Assembly: GCA_033977485.1 (NCBI GenBank)
Contig: CM066993.1
Span: 70,348,864-70,412,863, forward strand
Direction of reading: 5' to 3'
Length of the DNA stretch: 64,000 nt
Origin: Hydrangea macrophylla
Taxonomy: Eukaryota; Streptophyta; Magnoliopsida; Cornales; Hydrangeaceae
A program made the position numbers and the translations under genes. Shown here one piece after another: positions 33,570 to 44,879 of this stretch. Each line of letters opens with the position of its first letter. Position 1 is the stretch's first letter. Below the pieces are notes generated by a model. The model did not search any database. It saw nothing but the letters and a program-made list of their open reading frames with translations, and had not been told where the DNA came from.

Positions 33570-34675
33570 GGATCATTTATATGTGTTGAGAGAGAGAGAG
33601 AGATGCCAACAAGCAGCAATCCATCATGGAATGCAGTGATTCACGCAATATGTTCAACATAATCGTGTCATCAGCGAGGAAAACAAGGATGAATAGTAAA
33701 GAAAAACAACCATTCAAGAAAAAGCTTACACAATTATTTGTATTAATTAAATCTATACTTCTCACCTGCCCCACTTGACTGAATACAAAATCAAAGAAAG
33801 TGAGCTTTGCATTGTAATCTGTCAATAATCATCTAATGGGTATCAATGGGGTGTTAGTTTATCAACAAAATCAGTAATTGTAACAAATTATTTGAGATTT
33901 TTGAAAAAGTTTAATCTGTTTGACAACCAACTTTTTATGGTTTCTTAACGATCAAAGTTTTCAAAACTAAAAAAAGAGATAAATATAAAAGTAGTAAATT
34001 ATTTTATATATGTTGTTAAAAGCTGATACGTAATGCCAAGTTGGCAATAACACTAAATGCTAAGCACCTTTTAAAAAAAATTTACAGAAAAAAGTGATGT
34101 TATGCTTCTCAAATGATTCCCAAACACTTGATTATGGTCACATGTGTTTCGGACCGTTCGGGATAAAAAATCCTAGAGAAAAATATTAAGTAGACCGGTT
34201 TAGTGCATGTAAACTGTGCATCCGCTGATGTGTCGTGTCAATTTTAAAATTATTTCAAACTCTGTTTGCTAGCTGATGAATAATTTTACAAATCCACATC
34301 AGTAAATGTATCTTGTTTAGGTGTACCTAACATTACTCAATTCGTAAATATAGCATTACTCTAGAAAAAATCCTTGTGGAATGGTATCATTATACTTAAT
34401 TTTAAATTTTAAGGAGACAAAAATGTCCTTCACCTCATTAAAAATGTTCATTTTTTTTTTATTTTATAATATTACTCTAATGCTCTTATTTTATAATGAG
34501 ATAAAATGAGATGACCATGTCTAAGGACTTTATAATTCATATAAAAATTTGTAAAACTAGATATGAGGAGGTTAGGATGTCCCTATATATACTAGGTGTG
34601 TATGCCTACATAATATACATAATCAGTTGCCATTTTAACACAAGCCACAGTATCAACTCCTCCAGTGAAACCACC
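33570..34675. other. Intergenic, upstream of the ERF gene
   Basis: GA microsatellite (33588-33602) and AT-rich spacer; no ORF resembles a known protein. A segment with AGCATTACTC near 34345 recalls ends of local MITEs. Confidence 0.5.
34584..34592 (+). promoter_or_regulatory. TATA box of the ERF gene
   Basis: CCCTATATATACTA lies about 90 bases before the chosen ATG, in line with a short 5' UTR. Confidence 0.55.
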
Positions 34676-35104
34676 ATGGAAAACCTTCCTCATGAGGTGC
34701 TCACCAAAAACCCTAGAAGAAGAAGAAGCTCGAGACACTCCACCGGATACCTCGGAGTCCGGCGACGGCTGTGGGGCCGATACGCCGCCGAGATTCGGAA
34801 CCCTTACACCAAAGAGAGACACTGGCTAGGAACATTTGACACTCCTGAGGAAGCTGCATTGGCTTATGATCTTTCTTCAATCTCTATTAGTGGTATTGAA
34901 TTGGCTCGAACCAATTTTATTTATCCATTTTTGGCTCCTCCACCACAACCGCCACTGCCACCACCTCCGCCACCACCAGAGGTGGTAGAGGGTGGTGGCC
35001 AAGATTGTGTGGAGATGAGTTGCATTGAAGATGATGAGTCTCTTGTTATTGCTTCCATTTTACAAAGCTTTTGCCAATCCACTAACTTGTCCTTTTGTCC
35101 TTGA
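34676..35104 (+). CDS. Short AP2/ERF transcription factor
   Basis: 142 residues. I start at ATG 34676 (CCACC ATGG context, downstream of a TATA box) rather than the ATG at 34511, whose extra 55 codons are hydrophobic and unlike the family. Residues about 24-81 form one AP2/ERF DNA-binding domain: [37 protein letters not shown] and LARTNF. The basic stretch RRRRSSRH before it may be a nuclear signal. A proline run (87-101) and an acidic tail ending [10 protein letters not shown] follow, a possible activation region. Oddities: Leu for the usual Pro before WGRY, Asn for Asp after EIR, and LSSISISG where the family has an AA...RG helix end. So it is a divergent single-domain ERF, nearest in look to the LEP/ERF086-090 group; target genes unknown. 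No intron. Confidence 0.85.
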   Translation: MENLPHEVLTKNPRRRRSSRHSTGYLGVRRRLWGRYAAEIRNPYTKERHWLGTFDTPEEAALAYDLSSISISGIELARTNFIYPFLAPPPQPPLPPPPPPPEVVEGGGQDCVEMSCIEDDESLVIASILQSFCQSTNLSFCP

Positions 35105-35643
35105 GTTCAAACCCCCTTTTTTTTTTTGGACTCAGAAAGAACACTATTTCTCTGGATAAGCTAGGGATATGAACACAGTTTAGGCTGAATCACAAAAGGG
35201 GTGAGAAAAGGCACTTTGGGCTTGTTTGCCAACAGCTTTTGCTTCCATTGCGCAAAACTGTCTTTGGAAAATTTTGTCCAATCGCAAATTTTGTTGTGAT
35301 TTAGGTGTATTTTTTAGCAATTGAAACATAGAAACCAGTTTTTAAATAGTTTTATTTTAGATTTTCGAGTACTATAATCACTTATGAGTTCTAAAAGCTA
35401 TTGCCAAACTGGGCCTAGAATGCAGAATGTTTTTAATATAACTTGTTTGTATCCATGTTCTTCAATGCATCATTTTTTTTCCCCCTTAATGTCACTGTTA
35501 TAAAAGAGGTCAAACTTGTCCAAGTATAACAATTGGACTTAGTTCACATACAAACCAGAGTTGAGGGAGCTGAAAGGAAATAAAAAGTTTGGTTGAGTTT
35601 TAATGGGTTGTCTGCATTTGGTACAATCGATAACTAGTAAGAG
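35105..35643. other. 3' flank of the ERF gene
   Basis: A T-rich run starts at 35118. AT-rich spacer with no gene; an exact poly(A) signal was not assigned. Confidence 0.45.
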
Positions 35644-36295
35644 CATGGTTGTTAGAATCTTACGATTCACGATTCGATTCATACGATTCGATTTGATTCT
35701 CATGCCCAACGATTCGAATCGTGCATATGAATCGGAATCGAATTGAATCATCCGATTCACGATTCGATTCATACGATTCACGATGCGATTCATACGATTC
35801 ATACTATTCATAAAATTTATGAGCTTGCTAACAAATTTAAGGAAAAGGTGTTGTCTTATTTTTTGCTCGTGTTATATGCCAATTATGTTCTTCAAGCGTA
35901 TTAGTTTACAGTTTATTAAGTTGTGAAACAATTTCTACATATAAAACTTCTAAAGCTGTATAAATAAATGGGTTACTAATTAGAAAATGCCAAGCTTTTT
36001 ATTAGCAAATCACTAATAATGCCATTCATGCAGTTTCCAATGTTTTTTTCCTTTTTCCTATTCACATTCATGTATGTATGTGAAGTGTTGGGCTTCACAT
36101 CCTAAAAAAAATAACACATTGTATTTATACGTGTTTTAAACATACATCTATATATAGACATGTGTTCTATATGCATATAAATACGCCAATCTAGTTTCTA
36201 AAAAAGTGAATCTTACGATTCACGATTCAATTCGATTCACGATTCATAATTTTAGCAAACCGATTCACGATTCGATTCACGATTTGACAACATTG
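35644..36295. mobile_element. hAT-type MITE rich in ATTCACGATTCG words (652 bp)
   Basis: Ends CATGGTTGTTAGAATC and, inverted, CAATGTTGTCAAATCG; eight-base duplications AGTAAGAG at 35636-35643 and 36296-36303 are exact. Both ends hold clusters of ACGATTC/GAATCG words; the middle is AT-rich and non-coding. Confidence 0.85.
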
Positions 36296-36384
36296 AGTAA
36301 GAGTATTTTCCGGAAAAAAAAAAAGATAACTAGTTAGAGCATATTGTACAATTGTTAAGCCATTTAACAACCGCATTTGGAATT

Positions 36385-36570
36385 TAGTATTGAAAAGCAT
36401 AGCATTGCTCTATGAATCCAAAATTTAATTCTCAAATGTTTTGCAATTTGTACCTCATGAATGGTATATATATCACCGACCACTGCCATAACATGTAGTA
36501 TAACTGTTAAAACATTTGAAACCCAAATTTTTAAAATTTAAATTTGAGTAGTATATATAGCATTGCTTAA
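36385..36570. mobile_element. Probable foldback MITE
   Basis: CATAGCATTGCTC at left and TATAGCATTGCTT at right, with TTCTCAAATGTTTTG and AAAACATTTGAAACC in opposite arms. The inverted symmetry is imperfect. 36304-36384 and 36571-37069 hold spacer and a TA microsatellite (36929-36952). Confidence 0.5.
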
Positions 36571-37069
36571 TCATAAATACATAGTAGTTTATAACACCTA
36601 TAGTGATACCACTTGTACAATTGTAATTATCTTTAACTATTGCAGCAAGCAGGGCCTCGGGATAGACTAAAATGTTCTGGAATAAAATGATTCAATTATT
36701 CCATGAATGATATCGTTAAGGGATTTAGTTCAAATAGTCTTATCAATAATGTTAGGGGCGCAAACAAATCTCACAAATGTTTATAACACCCACAATTTAT
36801 CTCTCTCCTAGGTGGTACTGTGGGATCCGGATAATTTCAATGAACCCCACACTGCCACCCAGTAGAGAGATAGACGGTGAGTATAAGTGTTTGTGAGATT
36901 TACCTGTGCCCCAAATATAACCCTTAGTCTTATATATATATATATATATATAGGGACGGGTGTAGAAATTCGAAGTTGGTGAACTAGTAAATTGCATTTG
37001 AAAGTGGCCAAATTTACGGTTTTTTTTTTTTGGGATCTATTTGTGTGTGTATATAAATATATATTTTTA

Positions 37070-37202
37070 GGGAACTGCTATTCGCACTCCATGGATTATT
37101 AAATGCACTCCATAGAGTGCATACTGTGCATGATACCACATGTTTTAAAAGTGGTACCATATAATGCAATTAGTAATTCTTGGAGTGCGAATAACATCTC
37201 TC
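37070..37202. mobile_element. Small MITE with inverted ends (133 bp)
   Basis: GGGAACTGCTATTCGCACTCC at left and, inverted, GAGAGATGTTATTCGCACTCC at right; TTATTAAATGCA and TTACTAATTGCA also pair. No clear target duplication, so the family is open. 37203-38130 beyond it is AT-rich spacer with a TA run (37537-37555). Confidence 0.7.
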
Positions 37203-38249
37203 TATTTTTTTTTCCGATTATATAAGCTAGTGCTACGAAGCCTCAAATACTAATAAATTAAGGAGTTATCTAGATTTTGGGAGGACTTATGTGTAAAAAA
37301 TTTCACTTTGAGGGGTGCTCAAGTATAACTTTTTTTTAACGTAAATCTAATACCTCTTAAAAATCTAGAGGACTTGAGCCCTATTTGCCCCTCCTCCATC
37401 CACATGTGTTCTTATGTATGTTATGATCTTAATGAATCACATAAGTAGTCGTTTTTTGCTTTTTAAATGTTTGTGCTAATTATTATTGATATGTTTCTAT
37501 GTATAAATTTGGGAATATTGTTCTAATCCCAACAGATATATATATATATATATATGTATACATTGTTTAATTACTTCTATGGGTACCCATGAGCTTTCAG
37601 CCAAAAAAAAAAGGTTCCTATGAGCAGAAAGTTAAATGATCAATCTGTACTTTTGTTCCGCACATATTATTACATATATTAACAGTACTTTCAAATATAT
37701 ATTAAATACTTGTCTACAAACATGCAAGGAAAATTTTAAGATTAATATTACGCCTCTCAAATTTTACAAGGGAAAATTAATTAAAATGGACTCTTAATGG
37801 TGATTGGTTGGGCCCTTTTTTTAAAGAGGAAAAAAGATAACGTTTTTTGAATTTCATGACCTTAAATCAACTTTTGAACTAAATTAAAGATAAGACGTAT
37901 TGACAAAGTTACCCCGTCACACATATAGGAAGTTGTTAGCACGTTCTTTAAGAAAGTGGTTTTTTTTTTTTCAAACTTTAAAGTGCTATAACTTTCAAAC
38001 CATAAGTCTATTTTTAAAAAAAAATTATATGTTTGTAATCTAGAAACAAAGATCTATCAAACAAGATCCATAGTGACTATGAAAAAATGTAAAAAATAAA
38101 AATAAAAAAAAATTTCATATTACTGTCAGACCACTATAACGTAACGTAATGTCACAGTCTCTTTTAATGTCACTGTCTCTTTTGTGACAGTAACATGGTA
38201 CTACTACCTTTGAATTTTTTATTTTTTATTTTTTGCATTTGATGATATG

Positions 38250-39335
38250 TAATGGACAGTAACATCTGAAATTTGGCCATAATTTTGCAATTATTAGGTC
38301 AATTTGAAAAAATGTTATTGTCGACGACATGGTACTGTTAATTTCTTTGTTCAATACCATGTTGCTAATCTTTAATGGTATGTTACTTAGGGCTGCTCAA
38401 AATCCACCTGACTCACTCGACCACCCGACTCACCCGTAGCCATTTTATTGGTTTTTAAACAATGTGGGTGGAGTCACGGGTTTTGGGGGTGGAAACCCGA
38501 CAGTTTCGGGTGAAGTCACGGGTCTAGGGGGATGAAAACCCGATTCACCCGACCAGACTCGAAACACACTTATTTTTAAAAAAATATATATGTAATATGC
38601 TTATATCAATATATATATATATTATGTATTATATAGGCTTTAAATATATATGTATATATATATAAGTTATATTCTTATATCAATAAAATATATATGTCAC
38701 TAGCGGAGATATAAAAACATTAAAATCATCAAACTAGCACATGACTATGTTTTTTATTTTTTGTTTGGTCAGAGTTTTGGTTAGCCCATGACTATATAGA
38801 CAAAAACATTCAAAGCAAAAAAAAAAAAAAAATGAAGACAAAGTCATGTGTAAAGCAAATGCTTAATTGAGACAAATGAGACAGTCGGGTTTCACCCGAC
38901 TCGACCTGACTCACCCGACCACCCGATGAGTCGGGTGCACCCGACAAAGCGAGTGGATGACGGGTGGAAGGAAGGCAAACCCGACTATGTTCGGATGGAT
39001 GAGCAGATGAGGGTCAAACCCGACCACCCGACTCGTGAGCAACCCTAATGTTACTGTTTTTTGTATGATGATAGTTTTTAAAGACAATAACATCTACTAA
39101 TATTACTCTGTATCTTTAACTACTGGACAGTAACATCTGAAAATTGCCCATAACTTTGCGATTATTATGTCAATTTGAAAAAAAGTTATTGTCGACGACA
39201 TAGTACTATTTCTTTGTTCAATACCATGTTGCTAATCTTTAATGATATGTTACTGTTTTTTGTATGAGGATAGTTTTTAAAGATAGTAACATCTATTAAA
39301 TGACCTTAATTTTGCAACTTTTTGCAACAATGATG
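38250..39335. repeat. Degenerate tandem repeat of about 200 bp, split by a MITE
   Basis: ACAGTAACATCTGAAA...TTGTCGACGACAT recurs near 38255 and 39125, and CCATGTTGCTAATCTTTAATG near 38358 and 39225; a weaker third copy follows at about 39410-39500. Removing the MITE at 38388-39047 gives a period of about 200 bp. Many copies contain GTAACAT or ACAGTAAC. Function unknown. Confidence 0.7.
38388..39047. mobile_element. hAT-type MITE rich in CACCCGACTC words (660 bp)
   Basis: TAGGGCTGCTCA at left and TGAGCAACCCTA at right; exact eight-base duplications ATGTTACT (38380-38387 and 39048-39055). Both ends carry repeated ACCCGACTC/GAGTCGGGT words; the middle is TA-rich. Non-coding. Confidence 0.88.
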
Positions 39336-40151
39336 TTATTATCTTTGTAAAAACGTTTAGTTTTTTATTATGTATTTCTTTGGAAAGTATTGTAAAGACA
39401 ATATCATTTGATAAAATTGCCATAATCTTACAATTATTTGGTCAATTTGAAGAAATATTATTGTCGATAGTATTATCTTACGGTCTCATGTTACTGTTTT
39501 TACATAGAGAGCACTTAAAAACATCAAAAAAAATTTTAAAGAATTTTATAGGCACTATAGATCTTGTTTGATCGATCGTGTTTTGTAGATTACGAATATG
39601 TAATTTTTATGAAAAAATTATTTGTCGTATAGAAGTTATGACAAATTAAACTTTGCAAAAACAAAAAACAACTAACTTCCTTAAATTATGGGCTGAGGTG
39701 GCATATGTGTATTGTAATTGTTGAACATAATGAAAGTGGGCATTTGTTTTCACTGAAAATCACTAGGACCTTTGGCACCAAAAAAAAACGTGGGGATTTA
39801 TCCCCTATTATGGTCCAACGCGAAAACCTATGGCCAGCCGCCCCATTTTATAACTCAAATAATTCTCAACTATATGTTGAGATTGTCCACATAATTTTGA
39901 TTAGAGATGGTCATACTATTACATGTATTTGAAAAATATTTGGAATACAAAATTTAAAAACATAACATTATAATACTCAAAAGAATCTAACCATATTTTA
40001 TGCGCATATAGCATTACCCCTCACCAAAAGTGAAGCCGAAACAGATCATCATATTGGAAACAAGATACAGAAATAACTATCAAAATGAAACTAGACTTAA
40101 GAAACATATATGTATGTGCACCAAAACAATGGGGGGAGGCGGGGTCCGTTT
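39336..40151. other. AT-rich spacer downstream of the PROPEP-like gene
   Basis: No gene recognised. The short ORF at 39705-39932 has no recognisable domain. Confidence 0.5.
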
Positions 40152-40229
40152 TTAATTAGTGTGAGGGCCATTTCCAGGGTTAATTGGGGGCCTTGGTGGT
40201 CTTCCATCAATTCTTGCGGCATCTTCTTC
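40152..40229 (-). CDS. Exon 2 of PROPEP-like gene: elicitor peptide
   Basis: 26 codons including a TAA at 40152-40154. The exon opens right after a strong acceptor: a pyrimidine run (rc of 40236-40262) then ATTTCTACAAATAG. Phase 0 fits the donor of exon 1 at 41580. It encodes EEDAARID followed by GRPPRPPINPGNGPHTN at the very C-terminus. Plant elicitor peptides (Peps) are the last about 23 residues of their precursors, are rich in Pro, Gly and Arg, and end in Asn or His; the Solanaceae type contains GRPPSRP and a G-x-GP near the end, which this resembles closely. Peps are released on damage and sensed by PEPR receptor kinases. A CEP-type peptide (core with NPGNSPG) is a less likely alternative, as the precursor lacks a signal peptide. 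Confidence 0.68.
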   Translation of the reverse strand, partial: EEDAARIDGRPPRPPINPGNGPHTN

Positions 40230-41580
40230 CTATTTGTAGAAATAAGAAAAGAAAAAAAAAAGGTAATCATATTATGCAATTATTTCTATACACATATGTA
40301 TATATATATATATATATATAATGTTTTTTAGCTTAAAAAATATGTTCATTAGGTATATTCTCTTAAAAATATGTTCATTAGGTATATTCTCTTAAGAGTC
40401 TAGCTTAAAAATATGTTCATTAGCTTAAAAAATATGGTCGTGTGATCTTACACAGTGAACATTATTTTTTGTCTAAAAATAATCCGCGAGTCAGCGGAAC
40501 GGCCCGTGAGTTCTTTTAGACAAAAAATAATGTTCACTCGACCATGTTCACTTAAGAGCTTGACCGTATATATTACATATATATATATATATATATGATA
40601 TGTTCAAACGAAATATACAGAACTACATGTATACAATACTCCTACATATTGAAATGAAATATTCCATAAGGACCTCTCCAGAAATTTCTAAAACAGACCA
40701 TTTTCATATTTAATTGACTGTTGTGAAATTGTTTTTATAATAATCTAGTATAAATTGGTTAGTCTATGCAAAGAGTAAAATTAACCATTAGGTACACCTA
40801 AAAAGTAGCTGATGTGGTAATGACAATTTTAAAATTATGTCAAACTAGCTATAAGTTCTTGTATTTGGTAATTAAAGAGTATTTTTAGTAATCTACGTTG
40901 TATTTCTTAGGTGTGTGACTCTAAAGATCTAGCTTTGTGGTACTTTAAGTGGGGCAAGACTCTTGTGTGGCCAAAAAGTAGTTACACAAACGCTAAGGCC
41001 GCAAGTTTACAGTTTTCCAAATTCTGAAAATGAAAAGTGGTTTTTGATTTTTTTTTTATAAGAAGAAAACCAAGGTGAAAAATTGAGAATAAATAAATAA
41101 ATCACTTTTTTTTCTTTTATTCCTTGACCCAATTTTATTGTCTTTAACATTAAAAAAAAAAAAAAAAAAAAAGCAGAAAATAAAAATCGAAAAAGAAAAT
41201 ATAAAAAGATTATCAAATACATTTTCATTTTTGTTTGCATATTACGAAAGAGTAGGGATTCAAACTTGCACAACATATAAGACGTGGGGGAGTTGGTGCT
41301 GGCCAACTCGAATACGACCTCTGCCCTATATTTTCAGTTTTCAGCTTCAAAAAAGAAAAAGAAAAAGAAAAAGAAAAAATGGAAATGATCGATTAATGAA
41401 CACGTTTTGATCAAATTTTGTTTTCAAAAAAATGAGAACATAAACCGCAACGTCTCTAAACGGGCCCTAAACTATTTAGAATCGTTTCTTTTGTAACCTT
41501 AGAAATTAGTTCTCATTCTCAACTTACCAAACACACCCTTATATAGACATGCATCAAGAGAGGGGGAGAGAGGCTCTTAC
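40230..41580 (-). other. Intron of the PROPEP-like gene
   Basis: Begins GTAAGAG (41580 downwards) and ends with a pyrimidine-rich run and AAATAG (40230). 1351 nt. It holds a TA microsatellite (40298-40320), a direct repeat of TATGTTCATTAGGTATATTCTC (about 40341-40393), a perfect inverted repeat (40455-40537), an A-run (41149-41172) and an AAAAAG microsatellite (about 41349-41379). Confidence 0.65.
40455..40537. repeat. Perfect 24-bp inverted repeat inside the intron
   Basis: Arms 40455-40478 (starting GTGAACATT, ending GTCTAAAA) and 40514-40537 are exact reverse complements around a 35-nt GC-richer loop. Outer imperfect arms ATGGTCG...GTGA and CTCGACCAT extend it. Probably a small foldback MITE. 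Confidence 0.88.
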
Positions 41581-41823
41581 AAAGGTTGAAGGTGGATCAG
41601 CTGGTGGGTCTGTGGTTGAAGGTGGATCATCAGATGCTTCTAATCCTTTTGTTGGAGATGATTCAGTGGACTTTTTGCCACTGTGGTCTAAAGTATTAGA
41701 AGAGTCCTTAGTTCGTGTGGACTCATAACCCAAACACCCAAGAAAAGCACTTATAGCTTCTACAATAAAATAACATGAATTCAATGAGTTATCAACAACT
41801 GTTCTCTCAGTTGTCTCCTCCAT
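41581..41823 (-). CDS. Exon 1 of PROPEP-like gene
   Basis: 81 codons from ATG 41823: opens MEETTERTVVDN, then the hydrophobic amphipathic segment FIVEAISAFLGCLGYES at about residues 19-35, then a Ser/Thr/Asp/Pro-rich linker with repeats DPPSTTDPPADPPSTF. It ends at a good donor, ACCTTT|GTAAGAG; reading on without splicing gives a stop after eight codons. An N-terminal helix with a (K/G)CLG motif, no signal peptide, a variable acidic linker and a total of 106 residues all match PROPEP precursors, which sit in the cytosol or on membranes until metacaspase cleavage. No Arg is seen right at the likely cleavage site except in AARID. The gene stands alone, unlinked to other copies in view. Confidence 0.68.
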
Positions 41824-41980
41824 ATTTTCTTCTTCTTCTTCTTCCTCAAACCTCTGGATCTTGTGTTATTAGTGACTTTTCAATGGTGGGTGGTCTTTCT
41901 TAAATGACTAATCTTGAAATTACAATTCTGTCCTCCATTTGTGTTTTTTTTTTTTTTTGGTTGCCAAATATCTTGAATAG

Positions 41981-41986
41981 TTTATA
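41981..41986 (-). promoter_or_regulatory. TATA box of the PROPEP-like gene
   Basis: Minus strand AAAATATAAACTATT, about 158 bases before the ATG. A GAA-rich 5' UTR lies directly before the ATG. Confidence 0.5.
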
Positions 41987-42054
41987 TTTTGCCTTGAAGT
42001 CAGCTTAACAAATGCCAGCTTAATTTTCTTTCAGAAAAAATACCCCAGCTTGAA

Positions 42055-42060
42055 TTGACC
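42055..42060 (+). promoter_or_regulatory. Possible W-box upstream of the PROPEP-like gene
   Basis: TTGACC, the WRKY-factor core, about 70 bases upstream of the TATA box. Known PROPEP promoters respond to WRKY factors; a single six-base match could be chance. Confidence 0.3.
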
Positions 42061-44879
42061 AAAAGGCGATTTTTCTCCAGCCAAAAAAATAGGGTAAATT
42101 ATATAGACACCCCTTTATGTATTGTCATTTTTTACTAACACTTCCTAAACTAAAAATTTAATAAACTGACCCCCTATGTGTTTTGATTATTACTTTTCTT
42201 TTGGCATAATTAAGGAACTAGCGTTTATTGAAACTTGTTAAAATTATACTAATGTAAAATAATTTGAATTGGGGTAAGCTCGGAAGCGGGAGGTTTAAGG
42301 TGTAGGGTCAAATATTTAAGGTGGACTAAATTAAAATTGGACTAATAGAATACACATTAACTTTCTTAAAATTTTTGGGCGGCCTAAATCACAATTGGAC
42401 CAACGTATATTACGTGTAAAATTTTATTTGGGTACTAAGTCAATATTTTTCTTTTGGACCCTTCTTGAAGTTTAAAATTTGAGGGGCCTACATACAATTA
42501 TATGGATTGCATGCTGATTTCTATATGGTATGTTCTTGTTTTGAGTCTTCTTTTTTTTTTTTTTTTTTTTAATGCATTTTTGTTCACCTAAAAATTACTC
42601 ACTCAATACTCACAATTTTGTCATTGGCCAATACAATGAGACTCGGAATTAAATGAGAATTAATTAATTGTGTGAAATTTTAGGTCTTACTGCATTAGAC
42701 AATAATAGAGTTTGGTGAACAAAGGGTGAGTAGTATTTTTGCGAGCAAAATTGCTCCTTTTTTTCCCAAAAAAGAAAAATTAGTCCAAGGGCAATCCCGT
42801 CATTTTAGTTTACTAGAAGGGATTTTCTTTAATACTCCGTATGTAGAATTGACTGAATAGTAGATCTGTCAATGACGTGGACACCATAAATGCACTATAC
42901 TTTATGCACTATACTTGGTACTCATTCCATTCCAAAGGGCAATAAGGTAATATGTATTGACTTGCCGGAAAAAAAAAAAAAAAAAAAAGTAATGTTATGC
43001 TTTTCAAATTTAAATTTTAAATTCTCATTTCAAATAATGTGACATCAATCAAAATGTAGTGGGTTCATTAGTCATTGTGAGGTCACTTCAACATCCTCCA
43101 ATCAAAATCCAGTGAAGCTACCACCACATTATTTGAGATTTGGATTTAGGAAACATATCATTTCTAAAAAAAAACCTACTATCGCCAAAATAAATTAATT
43201 ATGTGTCTAAGTCCTAATTTACCAAATAACCAATTTACTTTAACAATAATTACTATTATTTCAACAATGATGATATAGCCAAGCAAAAAAATAATACTAA
43301 TAATAATGGCAGCCATAAAAAATTATTTCTAGAGATAAAATTACAAATCAATGACAGTGTGCTAGCTACCTGCTCTACTCAGATGACAGGTATTAACTCC
43401 TTGTCTTATATTAGTAACACCTACCCACAGATATTAAATTACCCCCGACTAAGATTCTCATATGAATCTTTCATAAAAATCTCAACATGTAATTATATAT
43501 TGTATATAAAAATCTCAAATACGGTGTATGTACACATAAAAAAAAATACTAATGGTACTAACTTGATTGAAGTGTGAGAGTCAACTTGAATTATAGTCAT
43601 ACCAAAGAAGTCTGTACACTCGGACCTCGGTATTTTGAAGTTTGAACTCACTATGGGATCCCCATCGCCAAGAAAAATTATTCTGTAAGTCTTTGGCCAC
43701 AACTAAATTTCACAAATACAATTCTTAAATATTACACAATGTATCTATCTTTCTTCTGTGTAGATCCCATAAAGAGAGAGAGATAAACACATTGTAGTAT
43801 TTATAAATTATGTTTATGAGATTTGTTTGTGTCCAAAGATTCACTCAAAATTATTTTGGGTCATTGTCATATTCACGTAACTGTCACTTCATATGAGTAT
43901 TCTGTGAATTCTACGCGGATTTGGGTATGGTTTTGTTTCATTCGGTTTGGTGGAGTTTTCAAATTGACCATTCGGTTCGATTTTTATATTAAGATGTTTT
44001 GGGTAAACTGACCGAACGGATCGGTTTGGTCAATCTGTTCGGTATTGGTTCAGTTCTCCCCTAGCGTGAATCCTCAAGTAATTAAGATATTACAGTGACT
44101 ATCACATATAAAATAATTTTCCCGGCGCCAGACTTAGAGCCTTTTTGCAGACCAGTTTGTTGCCGCAAATGTAGTTTTAAGGGAATTTTAGATAAAAGTC
44201 CTCTAAAATAGATTTTTTAAATATTAGGTCCAACCAGTTTTTTTTTATTTTAGTGAAAAGGCTATACATTAGAAAAGTCATATGACATTCACATATTTTT
44301 TGTGAAAAATTGAACTAGTTATGTGAAATTTCACATTAAAAAGTTATGTGAATTTCACATAACCTTTAAAAACACATGGGGACTTGATCCGATTAAGTTT
44401 CACAAGTCGTGAAATTTTGATCCAAAATTAAAAAAAAAATTTATAATAATAATAATAATGGATTATCAATTAAACTTAATTTATCTAAAATGAGTTGTTT
44501 TTCACTAAATTTCTATAGTTTTAATTCCTTTAAATCAATCGTAAATCATTTGGATTGCTTGATTTTGAAAAAAAAATATAATAATAATAATAATAAAATT
44601 ACTAAGAATATAGAGACACTACGGAGGCAGCTTCTGACTACTTTTGTCGATTACCATCGCTAAAGCAGATAATCGCACAAGTGTTGCCAAACACCTTCCA
44701 CTTCCAGTGCTATATCAACTTTCAATTGACAATTTTGAATATTTATTTCTCGTTTATTACATCTGGACGACTTACAAAGTGCTCAGACTATAACAAGGGT
44801 CACAAGTCATGAGGTTGTGAGGGGGGATATGACATAATTTCATCTGTAACATGAAAACAAGTAAGGAGATGATTAGAAG
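42061..44879. other. Intergenic, mostly empty
   Basis: AT-rich, with homopolymer runs (42551-42570 T, 42969-42987 A). 42990-43165 is an imperfect foldback (CAAATAATGTGACAT against CACCACATTATTTGAG). 43920-44055 is rich in CGGTT/ACCGAAC words like 10340-10510. No protein-like ORF; the minus-strand ORF 43493-43702 shows no domain I know. Confidence 0.5.

Noticed and set aside
40152..40229. CEP hormone peptide instead of Pep
   Set aside because: The end has NPGNGP rather than the full CEP core, and the precursor has no signal peptide; kept as a lesser alternative.
40097..40279. Minus ORF of 60 codons at 40097-40279
   Set aside because: It overlaps exon 2 of the PROPEP-like gene in another frame; the frame with the acceptor and Pep-like end is favoured.
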